DNA of 64,000 bases from Oxyruncus cristatus (lineage: Eukaryota > Chordata > Aves > Passeriformes > Cotingidae). A program made the position numbers and the translations under genes. The notes under the pieces were generated by a model, which did no database searches, had not been told where the DNA came from, and worked only from the letters and a program-made list of their open reading frames with translations. The stretch is from contig VXAY01004719.1 in assembly GCA_013399855.1 (NCBI GenBank), positions 2,149,641 to 2,213,640 on the forward strand, written 5' to 3'. Shown piece by piece: positions 36,721 to 48,600 of this stretch (its first letter is position 1; each line of letters starts with the position of its first letter).

Positions 36721-37975
36721 TGTAGCTTACATTGGAAGAAAATCATACCTTGAAATTATTTTTCCTAGAAACACCCCTCCTTCCCTTCAAACCACACTTA
36801 TCATTAGCTCCATCACTGAAAGCACATTTTGGCAGACCAGTAGATGCTGGCTAGAACCAGATAGCTCAAGAAAGTTATCCAGATATTGCCAGGCCCTCAT
36901 GATAAACATCTGCTACAGCAGAACCACCGAAATATGCAGATCCTACATGTAAGCATCCTGAAATGTCATAGGCACCATGCAATGCATTCACTGCTCTTGG
37001 GAAACTCTGTGGGTAAAACCGAACAACCACCGTGTGCTACCTAACTAGGAAAGAACAGTGACACCCAGTTACACACTGGAAAATTATATTCCCAAAACAA
37101 CTACCCCATCTCTAAGCTTGCAATCCTGACTCTGCAAGACCAAACATGGGCCAGTGAACTAAAATGTGCAACTCTATCAGATACCAGATTCCATATCAGA
37201 TGAATTTGAGAAAGACTTCTGAGTTTCCCCACTTTTCAAGTCTTACTGATCTTTGATGGGAATTACTGTTTCCTCTGTTCATTTAGCTTCTGTCACACCA
37301 CTTATACTTTTAACAGGGTCAGGATTATCCTCTGCTTCCAAAGCAGAAACACTTTTCTCTCAAATGTCTGACCAATTGAAACAATTAATTGCAATTCAAA
37401 GCAATTTGTATTTTCTCTGTGGTTTGGACCCAAAGAGTACTTCATCTATGTGAAAATGAATCTGCTTTATCTAATATCCACTTCACACAATTGTCTCTGT
37501 TGTCCTAATAAAAGATACTTTCTTCTAAAAAAAGTGGCGTTGTTTGGACTGTGTGAGGACCAATAACATACATACATAACATCCCATGAACTAAGTGCTG
37601 GCTCTGTAAATGGTAAAGGATGGCCTTGCATGGGAACCTCGTTGTGATTCTGTGCTTGCAGATAATGTCACTGTAGATACAAGTAACCACTATATAATGT
37701 GAACTCTTGGCCCCTGAGCAGAACACAGCTCTTTGCTATTGTCTACAAAATACTTGTGTTGCAGGAGATGATCACAAATATCCTACTTGTTGTGATAAAA
37801 GTGCATAGCTGCTAGAGTTTTTTTCATCATTTTGCTTTGAAGCAAAACAGGAAACTGTGTTTACATAAAAAAGGCTATGTTGAAAGTAGTTCTCATTGCA
37901 ACGCTGATTGCAGAGTTGAAAGTCTTGAAAAATCTGAAAATGTCAGAGTAATAAGCCTGCAGGTCAAAGTAAAAA

Positions 37976-37979
<4 letters not shown>
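36721..37979. other. Possible continuation of the Penelope-like relic, then unassigned sequence
   Basis: To about 37200 the base composition (CA-rich plus strand, like the relic) and fragments such as CCAGATATTGCCAGGCCCTC suggest the same or an adjoining old element, but no endonuclease (GIY-YIG) motif is visible. From 37200 to 37979 I recognise nothing. Confidence 0.35.

Positions 37980-38027
<48 letters not shown>
37980..38027 (-). repeat. Uninterrupted T48 (A48 on the minus strand) preceded by AATAAA
   Basis: On the minus strand an AATAAA hexamer (38036-38041) stands 8 bases before a 48-base A run. That is the layout of a polyadenylated RNA copied into DNA. No target-site duplication was found by eye. 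Confidence 0.85.
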
Positions 38028-38029
<2 letters not shown>

Positions 38030-40067
38030 TTTATGTTTATTTTTTCTCTTTCAAAATAGGGAGAATCACAAAAAGTTCTTCTCCTGTTCTTCACTTCAAG
38101 TAATTTTTACCTTGAGAGAGATTATGCAGCTGAAATATTCCATATTGGTAAAGCAGTTAAACACATTTATATTCTTAAACTGGTAAGATTTTATTCCTGT
38201 GGACAAATGTTTGTAACTAATACTGCCTCATATCACTGTTGTCTGGAATATTGTCAGCAAAATTACTTCATCAGAAAAAGGTTGTTTTGGACCTGACACA
38301 AAGGTTTAATTGAGATGTATTCATTTTGAGCATGTTTTGAACAGTAAGGTTTCCAAGGAACAGCACAGACTCTTTAGGGGATGTAAAGAGAATCCTGTAC
38401 TGAAATTCTGATCTACTGAGTGTGAATATGGTTGTTTGATGCAAACAGTGAAAATAGGCAAAGGTGTTTTCCATGCGTATTTGGAGGACATGAAATTCTG
38501 CAACCTTCAAAATTGTCATGAGTTGGACTTGAACATTTTTTTCACTTTCAAATGTTATATAGTGATTATCATAAGTAAATATGTAAGTGTAACAAGAAGG
38601 ATGACAAAATACGACCAATAACACAGAATGCCTCAGTGAAAATTTAGGCTTTTATTTAAAATACTATTCTAGAAAAGGGTGGGAAACAGCAACTGATGTA
38701 CCAGGAAATAACTACTATATTTTAAAACAGTGGAAAAATGCATTAAAATGTCATTTAAATTTTCCAGCAAATTGCCATTCTGTTTCTTTCTAATCTAGTG
38801 GGTATGACAAAGGTCAAAACAATGACACTGATTTTAAAATCTCAACAGAAATAATTAGTATAAATTAAAGTCTTTTATGTTTATGTATAAACTCTTAAAT
38901 TAAGGTAATAGAAGTAGCTTTTTCCCTTGTTCAGGAAAAAAGTACTTGAAATGGAATTGTAGGGGTGTTCTTACATCGTTTTAGAACTGAAGACAGCAAC
39001 AGGGTGTGGGGGGGGAAATACTGGACAATAAATAAGAGAACAGTTCGTGTCTGTCTACATTTGGTAAGATCAAAAAAAGCGCCATGCATCGCTTGTCAGT
39101 AGTTAAAGCCCTCAGAGTCTCTTACAAAGCTCAAAGAAATTGGTGAATACATTTTTGAGGACTTTGATATGTATTGGATCAGGTTTCTCTGGTAAGAAGG
39201 CTGGAGTCACCTTATATGATTTGCACAATTTATTTCTGTATTGTACAGTTTTCACAGGTTAGTATTACATCACATCAAGGCCTCTTTTGCAGGACAAGGA
39301 CTTTCTGGATATTTCTCTAAACCAGATATGCCGAAACATTCCTCAATATAAAATATTTCTTTAGCATCACTTGCTGTCACAGCACATTTCTTTGTAGTGC
39401 CTAAGTTTCAAGTGTCCTCAGCCAGGCAAAGTCCATGACCAAGTTATAGGTGGCATGCAAAGCTGTGAGACTCCTGAGATGGAGTCAAAAGGCAGGTGGG
39501 AGTCCATTCTAGTGATTATAATCCATCCCAGAAGCATAGGCAGTGAAGCACTTTGATCATAGGGATTTGATATTGGATAAAGTCACTCTGGTCAAACTTC
39601 ACATCAAAAGTGTTCCAATTTTATTTTTCCAAATAAAACAGAACAACACAATATACAGTACAATAAACTGATTAAAGTATTGCAGAAATAATACTTTTTA
39701 TTAAATTATATTGTCAGAATTAGTTGAACACTTTTTATCTAATTTCACTGAATGGCCTTTCCTTCCGCATGACTTTGTCTTGAAATACATGTATCCCCAA
39801 GTTTTTGTTAAGACCACCTGTCTAAATTTAAATATTTCAATTTACAGTGCAACTAGGAACTGTATAACTTTACCTTCTTGTGGCCATCTTTCAAGCTGCA
39901 ACTACATATCTACTGCTTTCAGCGATTACCTAGAAATGGTAGAATTGCTCTGATGCCAAGGAGGAACCTGTTGCTGCTGTTACTGATCAGATTTAGTTAG
40001 GGTATATGCAATTGAAAGCAAACCATTTGTTGATAGCATCTGTGCCGCAGAACATTTTTCTCACACA
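38028..40067. other. Unassigned sequence with one minus-strand open frame (38271-38624)
   Basis: Apart from a 117-codon minus frame whose stop lies about 230 bases before the AATAAA and A48 tract, I see no gene. The frame has no recognised domain and its amino acid mix is typical of AT-rich non-coding DNA, so it is not annotated as a CDS. Confidence 0.45.
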
Positions 40068-40150
40068 GGAGGATAAGAGCAGTACTGAGTCAGAGGGAGA
40101 TCCATCTAGCTCACATTTGCCTGTGTGGGTGGCAGCCGCTGCAGAATAGG
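40068..40150. repeat. Possible ancient amniote interspersed repeat
   Basis: The string GCAGTACTGAGTCAGAGG..GATCCATCTAGCTCA resembles the widely dispersed reptile and bird repeat with AGTACTGGGTCAGA..GTCCATCTAGCCCA. Only about 80 bases are recognisable. Confidence 0.4.
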
Positions 40151-41036
40151 AGTAGCCATATCCAGCTGTGGAAAGCAGTGTGGCTAGCCCAAGGCCTGCT
40201 CTTTGGAAACCAGACTATAGTTGCCTGGAGTCTGTCCTTCACAGGGACAATTTAGTTAATCAAGTGGGATCTGGAGCTCAAGCCACCATGCTGGAATTTC
40301 TGGGTCTGAGAGCCTTGAACTGTCTGGAAAAATGGTTCAGGGAAAAAAAATAAATTAAAAAAAAAAAAAATCCCAACCCAGGGTTATGCCCTAGCACCTG
40401 CAGTTCACCATCCACAGCGACAGGGAGCAGAACAATTGCGTGCTCGTTCAATATCCAGGCTCTCTTGCTGCCCAAGAAACCAATAGCCGCAAAATCAATA
40501 GTGAGTAAACCCAGCTAAGACAAGAGAATTAACATTCTGATTTCAGAAGTAGGAGAGGCCAACAGTCCACGCACGGGAAAAAAATAAAAGAAAGGACAAG
40601 CATGTAATTAGACTGCCCAGTACACTCCAGCAGCTTGTGGCTCAGAGCTGCCCTGTGGTGGTGTTTTTTTGTTTAAGTCTGAGCCTGAAGCTGTCTGAGG
40701 ATTCTGATGGTGTGTGTACATGTGATGGAGGCTTGGTAGGAGCTGAGTCTTGAATGGGGAAGGAACAAAAAGATGTGACACAAAAAGAAAAGGCATAACA
40801 CAGCAGCGATTACAACAAAGAATATGAGTCAGCTGTCAGACATGTCCAGCAGTGCTTGTGGCTCACAAGAGGGGACACAGAGTACCAGATGATGTAGCAA
40901 AGATCCCTTAGAGAGGATATTGAACAGAGAAGACCTGGAAACATGAAGTACTGATGAGGATCCAAGAGAACAGAGAAAGACTGAAATACTTGGAGGTCAA
41001 CACAGTAGAGAAACTCCTTCTTACAGTGACGTCCCT
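40151..41036. other. Intergenic sequence, nothing recognised
   Basis: Contains an A14 run near 40357-40370 and short unremarkable open frames. Confidence 0.5.
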
Positions 41037-41200
41037 AAATCATAAGAAGGCTTGGGTTGGAAGGAACCTTAAAGATCATGTAGTACTAAGTACAAAGAGA
41101 TATTGGAAGGAAAGTTGATTGAAGTAAATTAACTGTCCACTTGATGTAGACAAATCTTCGTCTTACAAAGGGGACAGGGCATTCCAGGCCACATGGGAAG
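41037..41200 (-). mobile_element. Short CR1 fragment, minus orientation
   Basis: The plus strand reads ATCATAAGAAGGCTTGGGTT, GGAAGGAACCTTAAAGATCA, which is the reverse complement of a CR1 3' end. Only the first 60 bases are clear; the rest is diverged. Confidence 0.6.
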
Positions 41201-43223
41201 CAGAAAGAGGATGTCCTTTTGGAAGAGAAAAGGCAACGTCTCTACTCTTCTCATTAAATTTGACAATGGTCTCATCAAATCCCATCAAATTTCACAAACT
41301 ACTTTATTCCCACTCATCTCTCTGGCACTGGACATGTCAGTTGGTGCTCTCTGAGTGCTGGAGGGAGCTTGGCACAGAACAGCCACTGAAGAAGAGATGC
41401 TGGGCTCTCCCACAGTCACTCCACAGGATGTGGGAGACTTGCCTTCACATTCCTCTTTTTGCTAGTGGGTTTCAAGCCCACAAATATTCCAGGATCCCTA
41501 AGAAGAAATCCTAACCACATATCTGTGTGCTGGCTGAAGGATGGGCTCTCCCCAGTTTGCACAGAAGTTTTAGGGATTTGGAAGAAGAAGGAAATGGGAA
41601 AAAGAAGAATATGGGGGAGATGGGTGTATGGATGTGTTGCCATAAAAAGCAAAATCTGCCTTAGAGATAATATCTATCTGTCTTCATCTCTCACTTCCTC
41701 TTTTCTCCACATATTTTGGTGGTTAAAGCATGGAGCAAGAGCATCTGGATTCAATTCTGCCTCCATGAAGGAAGGCATAGAAACATGTCCCACATCCCTG
41801 GAAAGTAGTACAATCATCTCTTCTGACGTGACAGCAAACACATTTGCGTAAGCCCACCTGTCAGAGCTGTTCCACATTGCTCAGAATAATTAGAAGGAAA
41901 ACAAATTGGGATTTTCTGATTTAGTAGGATGCAGAAAGAATGCTCAATGCAGAAAAGAGACAGCATGAATCAGTGAAAAGCTTCATGTAAATTATGATGT
42001 GATGTTGAATTTATATCCTGAAAGCAGCAATGCAGGGCTGAGGTGTCTCCTGCTCAGCACCAGTCCTTGGGGGTTTCATTCCAAGCACCTGCTACGGAGA
42101 ACAGGCTAAGGGCCCAGCTCATGACAGTGTCCCAATGCTTTGGTAAGGATAGCATGAAGTTTGGAGTAACAGTGCTCAACATGGCAGCCCACATGTACTG
42201 CAAGTGATCAAAGCCTGCATAGTAGCTGAAGTAACCTGCCAAAACACATATTCACTAATTTTTTCCTCCTTTATCACCTCATTTGATCCAACGGCCAGTG
42301 CCACTCAACAGTTCAAATAAAGACTATGGTAAAAGCTGCCCAGGAGCATCATAAAGCAGAGGCAGATTTTACAGTATGAGGCCACCTAACATAGCATAGT
42401 TACTGTAGCATAGTCAATAGCAAAGAAATGTCCTTTTACCTTTTACCTTTTTGTGTATTATGAGTTATCAGTAGGTCTGTAGTGCTAACATTTGTATGAC
42501 TCCTTCAACAAGTGCACCAGGACTGCACAGAATCAGCACTGGTTTCAGGAAATATCCAAGTAGAAAGCGACTCCCTCAGCATCATTTAGCTTGGAGTCTG
42601 AAGAAATAGGATAGTTTCTTCACAAATAAATACTTACAGACAATTACACCCTATTCTGCTTCATCATACAAAAGCACAATAAAAGAACAAACTGAAACAG
42701 GGAACACTGCTGTTTATTCTGCCACACTTCTGAAGATCTCAGTTCTAATTACATGTCATAAAATACTCTGATGCCTCATATACAGGCAAAGTGTGAAAAT
42801 AATACTTTGCTCGTTGAGAACTTCCTACTAACTATAGTTGGAAATGTTTGCATTTGTTTTATTTTCTCAAAGACAATTACCAGCAAGCTGGTAAAATTGG
42901 GTGAGACTCTAAATACAGTGCTCTTGTTCCAGATCTATTTTGACAGGGGGACGGCATTAAAGCCGCAGTGAGAGCTTTCAATCTGTCCCAGTCCTGTACC
43001 CACATTGAAGAAAGATTTCTAACTGGAAGCAAGACAAAGAAATGCTACCAGAATATCAGAGGAGTGAAAAGATTTCAAAGCCAAGGCTAAAGCGGTGTAA
43101 TTACCAGCCACAGACGCATTAGGGATATGAGGGTGGAAAGCGATCTTATTTAAGGTACAGGTCTACAGACAAACGAATATAAATTGTCAAGAACCATTTA
43201 AGCAGGAAACCAGAAGAAGGCTT
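41201..43223. other. Intergenic sequence, nothing recognised
   Basis: A 130-codon plus frame at 41459-41851 and its antisense shadows lack any family signature. A short CCTTTTA tandem repeat lies near 42431-42450. Confidence 0.5.
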
Positions 43224-43660
43224 TCATAAAATCATAGAGTATTTTAGGTTTGAAAAGATCGTTAATATCATCAAGTTCAACCATTAACCTGACACTGCCA
43301 AATCCTCCACTAAGCCATGTCCCTAAGCACCATGAGTATGTGTCTTTTCAATACCTTCAGGAATGATGACTCAAACATTCCCTGGGCAGCCTATTCCAAT
43401 GCTTCACAATCCTTTCAGTGAAGAAATTTTTCCTAATATCTAATCTAAGCCTTCCCTTGTGTGATTTGAGGCCACCTCCTCCTGTCCTCTCGTTAGTTGC
43501 TTCAGAGAAGAGGCCAACACCCACCTCTCTAGAGACTCCTTTCAGGTAGTTGTAGAGAGTGATAAGGTCACCCAGAGCCTCCTTTTCTCCAGACTAAACA
43601 CCTAAAGCTCCCTCAGCCGTTCCTCTTAAGGCTTGTGTTTCAGACCCTTCAGATTATTTA
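43224..43660 (-). mobile_element. CR1 LINE 3' fragment, minus orientation (about 440 bp)
   Basis: Begins on the plus strand with the reversed 8-mer tail (CATAAAATCATAGAGT) and TTTAGGTTTGAAAAGATC. It continues through CTGGGCAGCCTATTCCAATG, GTGAAGAAATTTTTCCTAAT and CCTCCTCCTGTCCTCTCGTT, all standard reversed CR1 blocks. It is 5'-truncated. Confidence 0.92.
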
Positions 43661-44359
43661 AGTGTTTTGTAAGTCTTGCAATAGCAGGAGTCTATCTCAA
43701 AAGGCCTTCTCCAGTCCTCCTCCTGCTTTTTGGATATGAAGAACTTTTGAATACTAAGGAGCAGGTATTCCTTTGCTTGCACAAGATGCATGTACCTTGA
43801 AGCACAGGGGAATTATGTGGTTTCTAGCTTAGGGGAACAGAATACGTGGATCTAGAAAATAAGGCTGTTTCTCGTGCAGTTTTAAAATTATAATAGGAAA
43901 GAGTTTTATTGGACAAAGGCTCATCATCTAGGCATTTTTATCAACAGGAATGGAGAGGTTTAGAGAATGAAACTGCAATACAAGATTGCCATTCTAATTT
44001 CTATGTGGTTTTCTTCTCTTGGAGTCCAATACCTATTCTACCTGCCAGCAGAAAACTGAATCTCACAAAGGAAAGGAAAGGTTTCAAACTCTTGCAATAA
44101 AATAGACACCACTGGTAGAAAAACATCCAGATTAATAATTTTGTAAATTGAGAAATTAATCTGGAAAGAGCACAGGGAGAATTCTGCTCCATACAAATGC
44201 TCTGGCATTGCAGCAAACATGCACTACAAGTCCTTGGACTGTATTTGCAGGTGATAGTATTGTCTCCCTCTTTTAGAGAACAACAGCTTTCCCTGGCAAA
44301 AAGTCACCAGCTTAGCCAGCTAAGTGCTTTTTCTTATTTTTGGTCTCCAGACATCTTTT

Positions 44360-44363
<4 letters not shown>

Positions 44364-44426
<63 letters not shown>

Positions 44427-44463
44427 NNNNNNNNNNNNNNNNNNNNNNNNNAAAAAAAAAAAA
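44364..44463. repeat. Poly(A) tract with a 25-N gap
   Basis: A63 (44364-44426), N25 (44427-44451), A12 (44452-44463). This is an unresolved homopolymer of about 100 bases as drawn. Confidence 0.95.
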
Positions 44464-45658
44464 GCAAACAAAGCAAAGCAAGAAACAACACTTGGCCCAA
44501 GGTTCATTTCTAGTTACAAGACTCACCATTAATTAAATGGCAGCTTTTCAATCCCATCACCACACTTATGGACAGCAGAGTTCAAGAAGTTCATGAACTG
44601 GTTCCCCACAGTTATCTTGAACATGAACTCACTGTTTAGTCAATGGCTTAGAAAAACAAGGCTGGACAGCTGGTCTCTGTGTTACTTACCACAGTCTCAG
44701 GGCAGGGACAGAGGAAATTTAGGGAATATTTCCAAATACCGTCTGCCAGATTATTCAAATCTACAATACATCCACATAGATATTAAGTCCTATTTGCTCT
44801 GGAACTTAACATACACTGTAATATGCTCCCTGTTTTATGAAGTGTGAAGGCTGACATTTGAAATTAGTGCTATTTCAAAGCCTGGTATCTGGTTGCTACA
44901 TCTGGCTGTGTCATGTAGTCTGGGGAAGTGCCCTACCACAAGGACTTGAGCCACAGAGGATGGTGAGACAGATGAAGCTAGATAATCTTTTTTATGTCCA
45001 TAAAAAAGGGTCAGGGCCAGTCTTTCAACACCAAGAAGAACTAAGACAAATAAACAGAAATGGGACACACTGTAATTAATGGCTCCAGAACACAATAAAT
45101 CCAAACAGCTTCTTATTTCCTACATGGCTCGCTTTGGACTAATATGAAAGTTTAGAGGGAAAACAGGATCTTCCCTCTTAACTATTGAATTGGAACTTTC
45201 TGAGAGAACCACTTTCAAACTAAATATGCATGTAGACAGAGCACTGCCCACACATAAGATCTCTTTCTGTATGTATTCATGTCTGTGCCACTATGTCATT
45301 TGAGAGGGTTCTTCCTCTCCTAGTGTTTCCTCATTCTAAGAAAACACCACGTTCTCACATTATAACTGTGTAAGAGCTTTTCAAAAATGTTGCCATGCGG
45401 ACCAAGATACCAAATACAATTTGTTCCTACTCAGTTTTTTGTGGATTCTCTGGTGATCCAAGCTGATTTTCATTTTAAAGTCCTTAAATATTAGCCTTGA
45501 AGCAGAGATGGCTGCAAAGACTATTTTTAGCACAGATTCACACACACTTCACCATTTCTCTGTGACATGACAAGCTCTGCCTTATGAAACTAAAGATTAA
45601 GCCAATGAGTTGATAAACATGATTTATTAGTATTATCCCTGGCCCCAAACACGTGTGC

Positions 45659-45679
45659 TCACACACACACACACACACA
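45659..45679. repeat. (CA)10 microsatellite
   Basis: An uninterrupted CA dinucleotide run. Confidence 0.9.
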
Positions 45680-48600
45680 TGAAAACTGAAGTCCGGACTC
45701 AGCAATTGCTTTTATCTTCCTGATGGTATGATTCTGAATCTTACTTTATTGCATGTTGGTCACATTCAAGTTTTTTGAATACAAAATACACTGAATCCAA
45801 TGAAATATTTCCATTTAGAGTAAGAGACTGCCTCCTTCTCTTTTATACTCCACCTCCGGCATCCCAAGGCATGATCTCTCCTCCTCTTTGGCTTTGGCAC
45901 TGGAGAAAGAAAGGAGGAAAAGCAGGAAAGGGGGAGGAGGGACAAAGTGAAATTCCCAGCAAAGGCCATATTGCTTGTGCAAGCTTCATGTTCTGATGCC
46001 TGTTCAGATCAAGCCCACAGTCCTGCACACTAACTGCCAAACATACACTGTGTGATTTGAAAAAAAAGCTTCTGGTTAAACATCATTCCTTGAGGCTGGC
46101 TCTTCAAGAGTATCTTCTTAACAACTGATTTTGAAGCAGTTTTTCTCATTTTATTCTTAAAATTCAGGAAGCACCTCTTCATGGGATGTGTTAAATTCCC
46201 CCTCTCCTCCCACCCCTGCCGTTTTGGGTGGGGGTTTTTTTAATTTAATATGAATAGCCCCACTCATGTGGATTGTCACTATGCCAGCCCTTGTTGCAAA
46301 TAGTATGCTGTCCTTCTGTGCCCTGGGCCCCCTGGTTGGTCTGGGAAATGCAGTGTGCTAGGAGTTTCTGGCCTCCTCTGGGGTTAGGTATGATGGTCTC
46401 CATTGTGCGTAAGCAAGTGGTTTCAATCCCTAATTGCAATGGGGAAGTGGTCAGACAACATACAGTCCTGGCAGAATAATGGCAAAATGTCTTGGAAGAA
46501 AACCAGAAAATAACAAATACGTTATATATGAAGTGAGTATGTATTTCTAATGTAACTTGGAAAATATGTAACATACAGGAAAGCAAAATACAAATATTTT
46601 TGATGGTTCTTCTTTGAAACTGGTGCATTATCTCGTGCTATTCTCTTATTCCTCTTTACAGAAATTAAAGAAGTGGTCTAAACATTTTCTTCTTACATCA
46701 CAATTACACAAATCCAAATGCTTATTATGAAGAAATGGATGTGGGTTTTGACTATAATCATGAATTGAAAGTGAGCTGTCAGTCTTCAGTAATGAAGTTA
46801 TAGGATTTTGCTGTGTTTTCTCTCAGAGAGAGAATTGCTTCATCACAGCAGAACACTAATACCTTGCTCTAGACAGCTCACCTCTTTGAAAGAGACAGGA
46901 TATCTTTCACAGTATCATTTTGGTAACTTACTACATCCTTCTGAGATATGTTTTGCTTTACTTACTTTACAGAGGATTAAACAGTGACATAGAAAATACT
47001 TAGCAGCTCTAAGTCTCTCTGTAATTCAACATGACAGCTGGGAATTATTTCCAGGAATCATGTTTCCAGTACTTTCTTAAGATCACTTTAGTGGTTCTCT
47101 TAAAAATGTATTAGCCAGGATAAAATCCAGCTCACACTCCCAATGTTCTCTGTGAAGTTTATCTTGTGAAGCTGATTATCTGAATAAACCCAACTCATCG
47201 TGTACATCCCTGAAGGAAAAAACACAAACAAACGAACAAACAAACCCAAACCCAAAAACCCACACCTAAACAAATAAGGAACAACCTCTCATCTGAGAGT
47301 GTCAAAGTGGGCTGTTTGGACTTCCAGCTCTCACTGCTGCTTTCAGAGAAGGCAGCACACTACTTACATGCACACACACTTTTTCTTACAGGTGTGGATG
47401 CGTTCTCCCACCTGCTGACCTTACTTTATATCCATAGCATCTTCACGCTACAGACATGAAAGTGCCAGGACATTGTGTATATAAGGTGATACAGGTAAAA
47501 ACAACACTGAAGATGCTGGTGCCCATTTCTTGGCTGGAGCTCCTGTCTCTCCCATAAATTGCCAAGTATGTTTCTAACCACATCAGTATCATTGTGCTCA
47601 CCTAAAAGAAAAGAGAGTTGAAGAATGGTCACTTGCGGGTGGTCTGAAGACAGTTCAGCTCTGTTAAGTTGCTGGGAAATTAAATAAAAAGAGTTTTCCA
47701 CTTTCAGATCTTATAGATATCCCATTTGGCAGTGCTGTCTTCTCTCAGACCACGTAGTTTTTTGAGAGCCAGGCCAATGCTACCTCAATACAACGCATCA
47801 GGAATATGTACATAGATATTAGCAAAGCATGAAGGCACCACCCTCTAAAGTGAAACACAGCAGCTTTGTTCTCATCCCACTATTCTCACACCTGCCTTTC
47901 TGGCCTTCACAGAGTGAAGCTCATAAACACACATGAAAAATTGTGCATCCATGAACTGCACCTCTGGTTTTAGATTATAGGCTTTCCTGGTTATCTAATA
48001 AATCCTCCATCTTTTTCATTAAAGGTCCAAACGTCTCTCTGATTTTATGTGAGAAATACACAAATAGAAGTAACCCAGACCAAAATAAAATATTACTTGG
48101 AAGATAATAATTTAAGACTCTTTTTGACCGTAGAAATAATTCCTTTATTGTCTTGGAATATATGCACAAGAAAGGTAACAACAGTTGTAGCTTAATTCAG
48201 CAAGAAATGAGCTTACATCACCTAAAAAGTAGTGACAGTAATTCTTACAGAGCAGGTCAGAGTCTCACCCTAAATAATTTCTGTCTTCAGAAAAAAGGGA
48301 GTTGGCATCTGATGTTCATGGGACCGTGGAGTCATCTTGCTCTACCAGAAGTGCATGAGCTTCTCCAGGACATGTTTTACTCTAAATCCACCTTGATTCT
48401 AGTGGAGGTGTGGGGATCTTTACGCAAAAAAATATTTATAGCACCTTGTGTTGCTACCTGTTGCCTGTTTAGCTATGACATCATGAACAGCATGTCTTGA
48501 TATACCAAGCATTACTCCAGCTACTCCAAGAGAAGGCAAAACCCGAAAAGGAGCTTTCTTTAGTCTGTCTGGTGTTGGGTAAAAAATTCTTCCACACTTC

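Noticed and set aside
41459..41851. 130-codon plus-strand open frame
   Set aside because: No recognisable motif, antisense frames equally open, no promoter or splice evidence.
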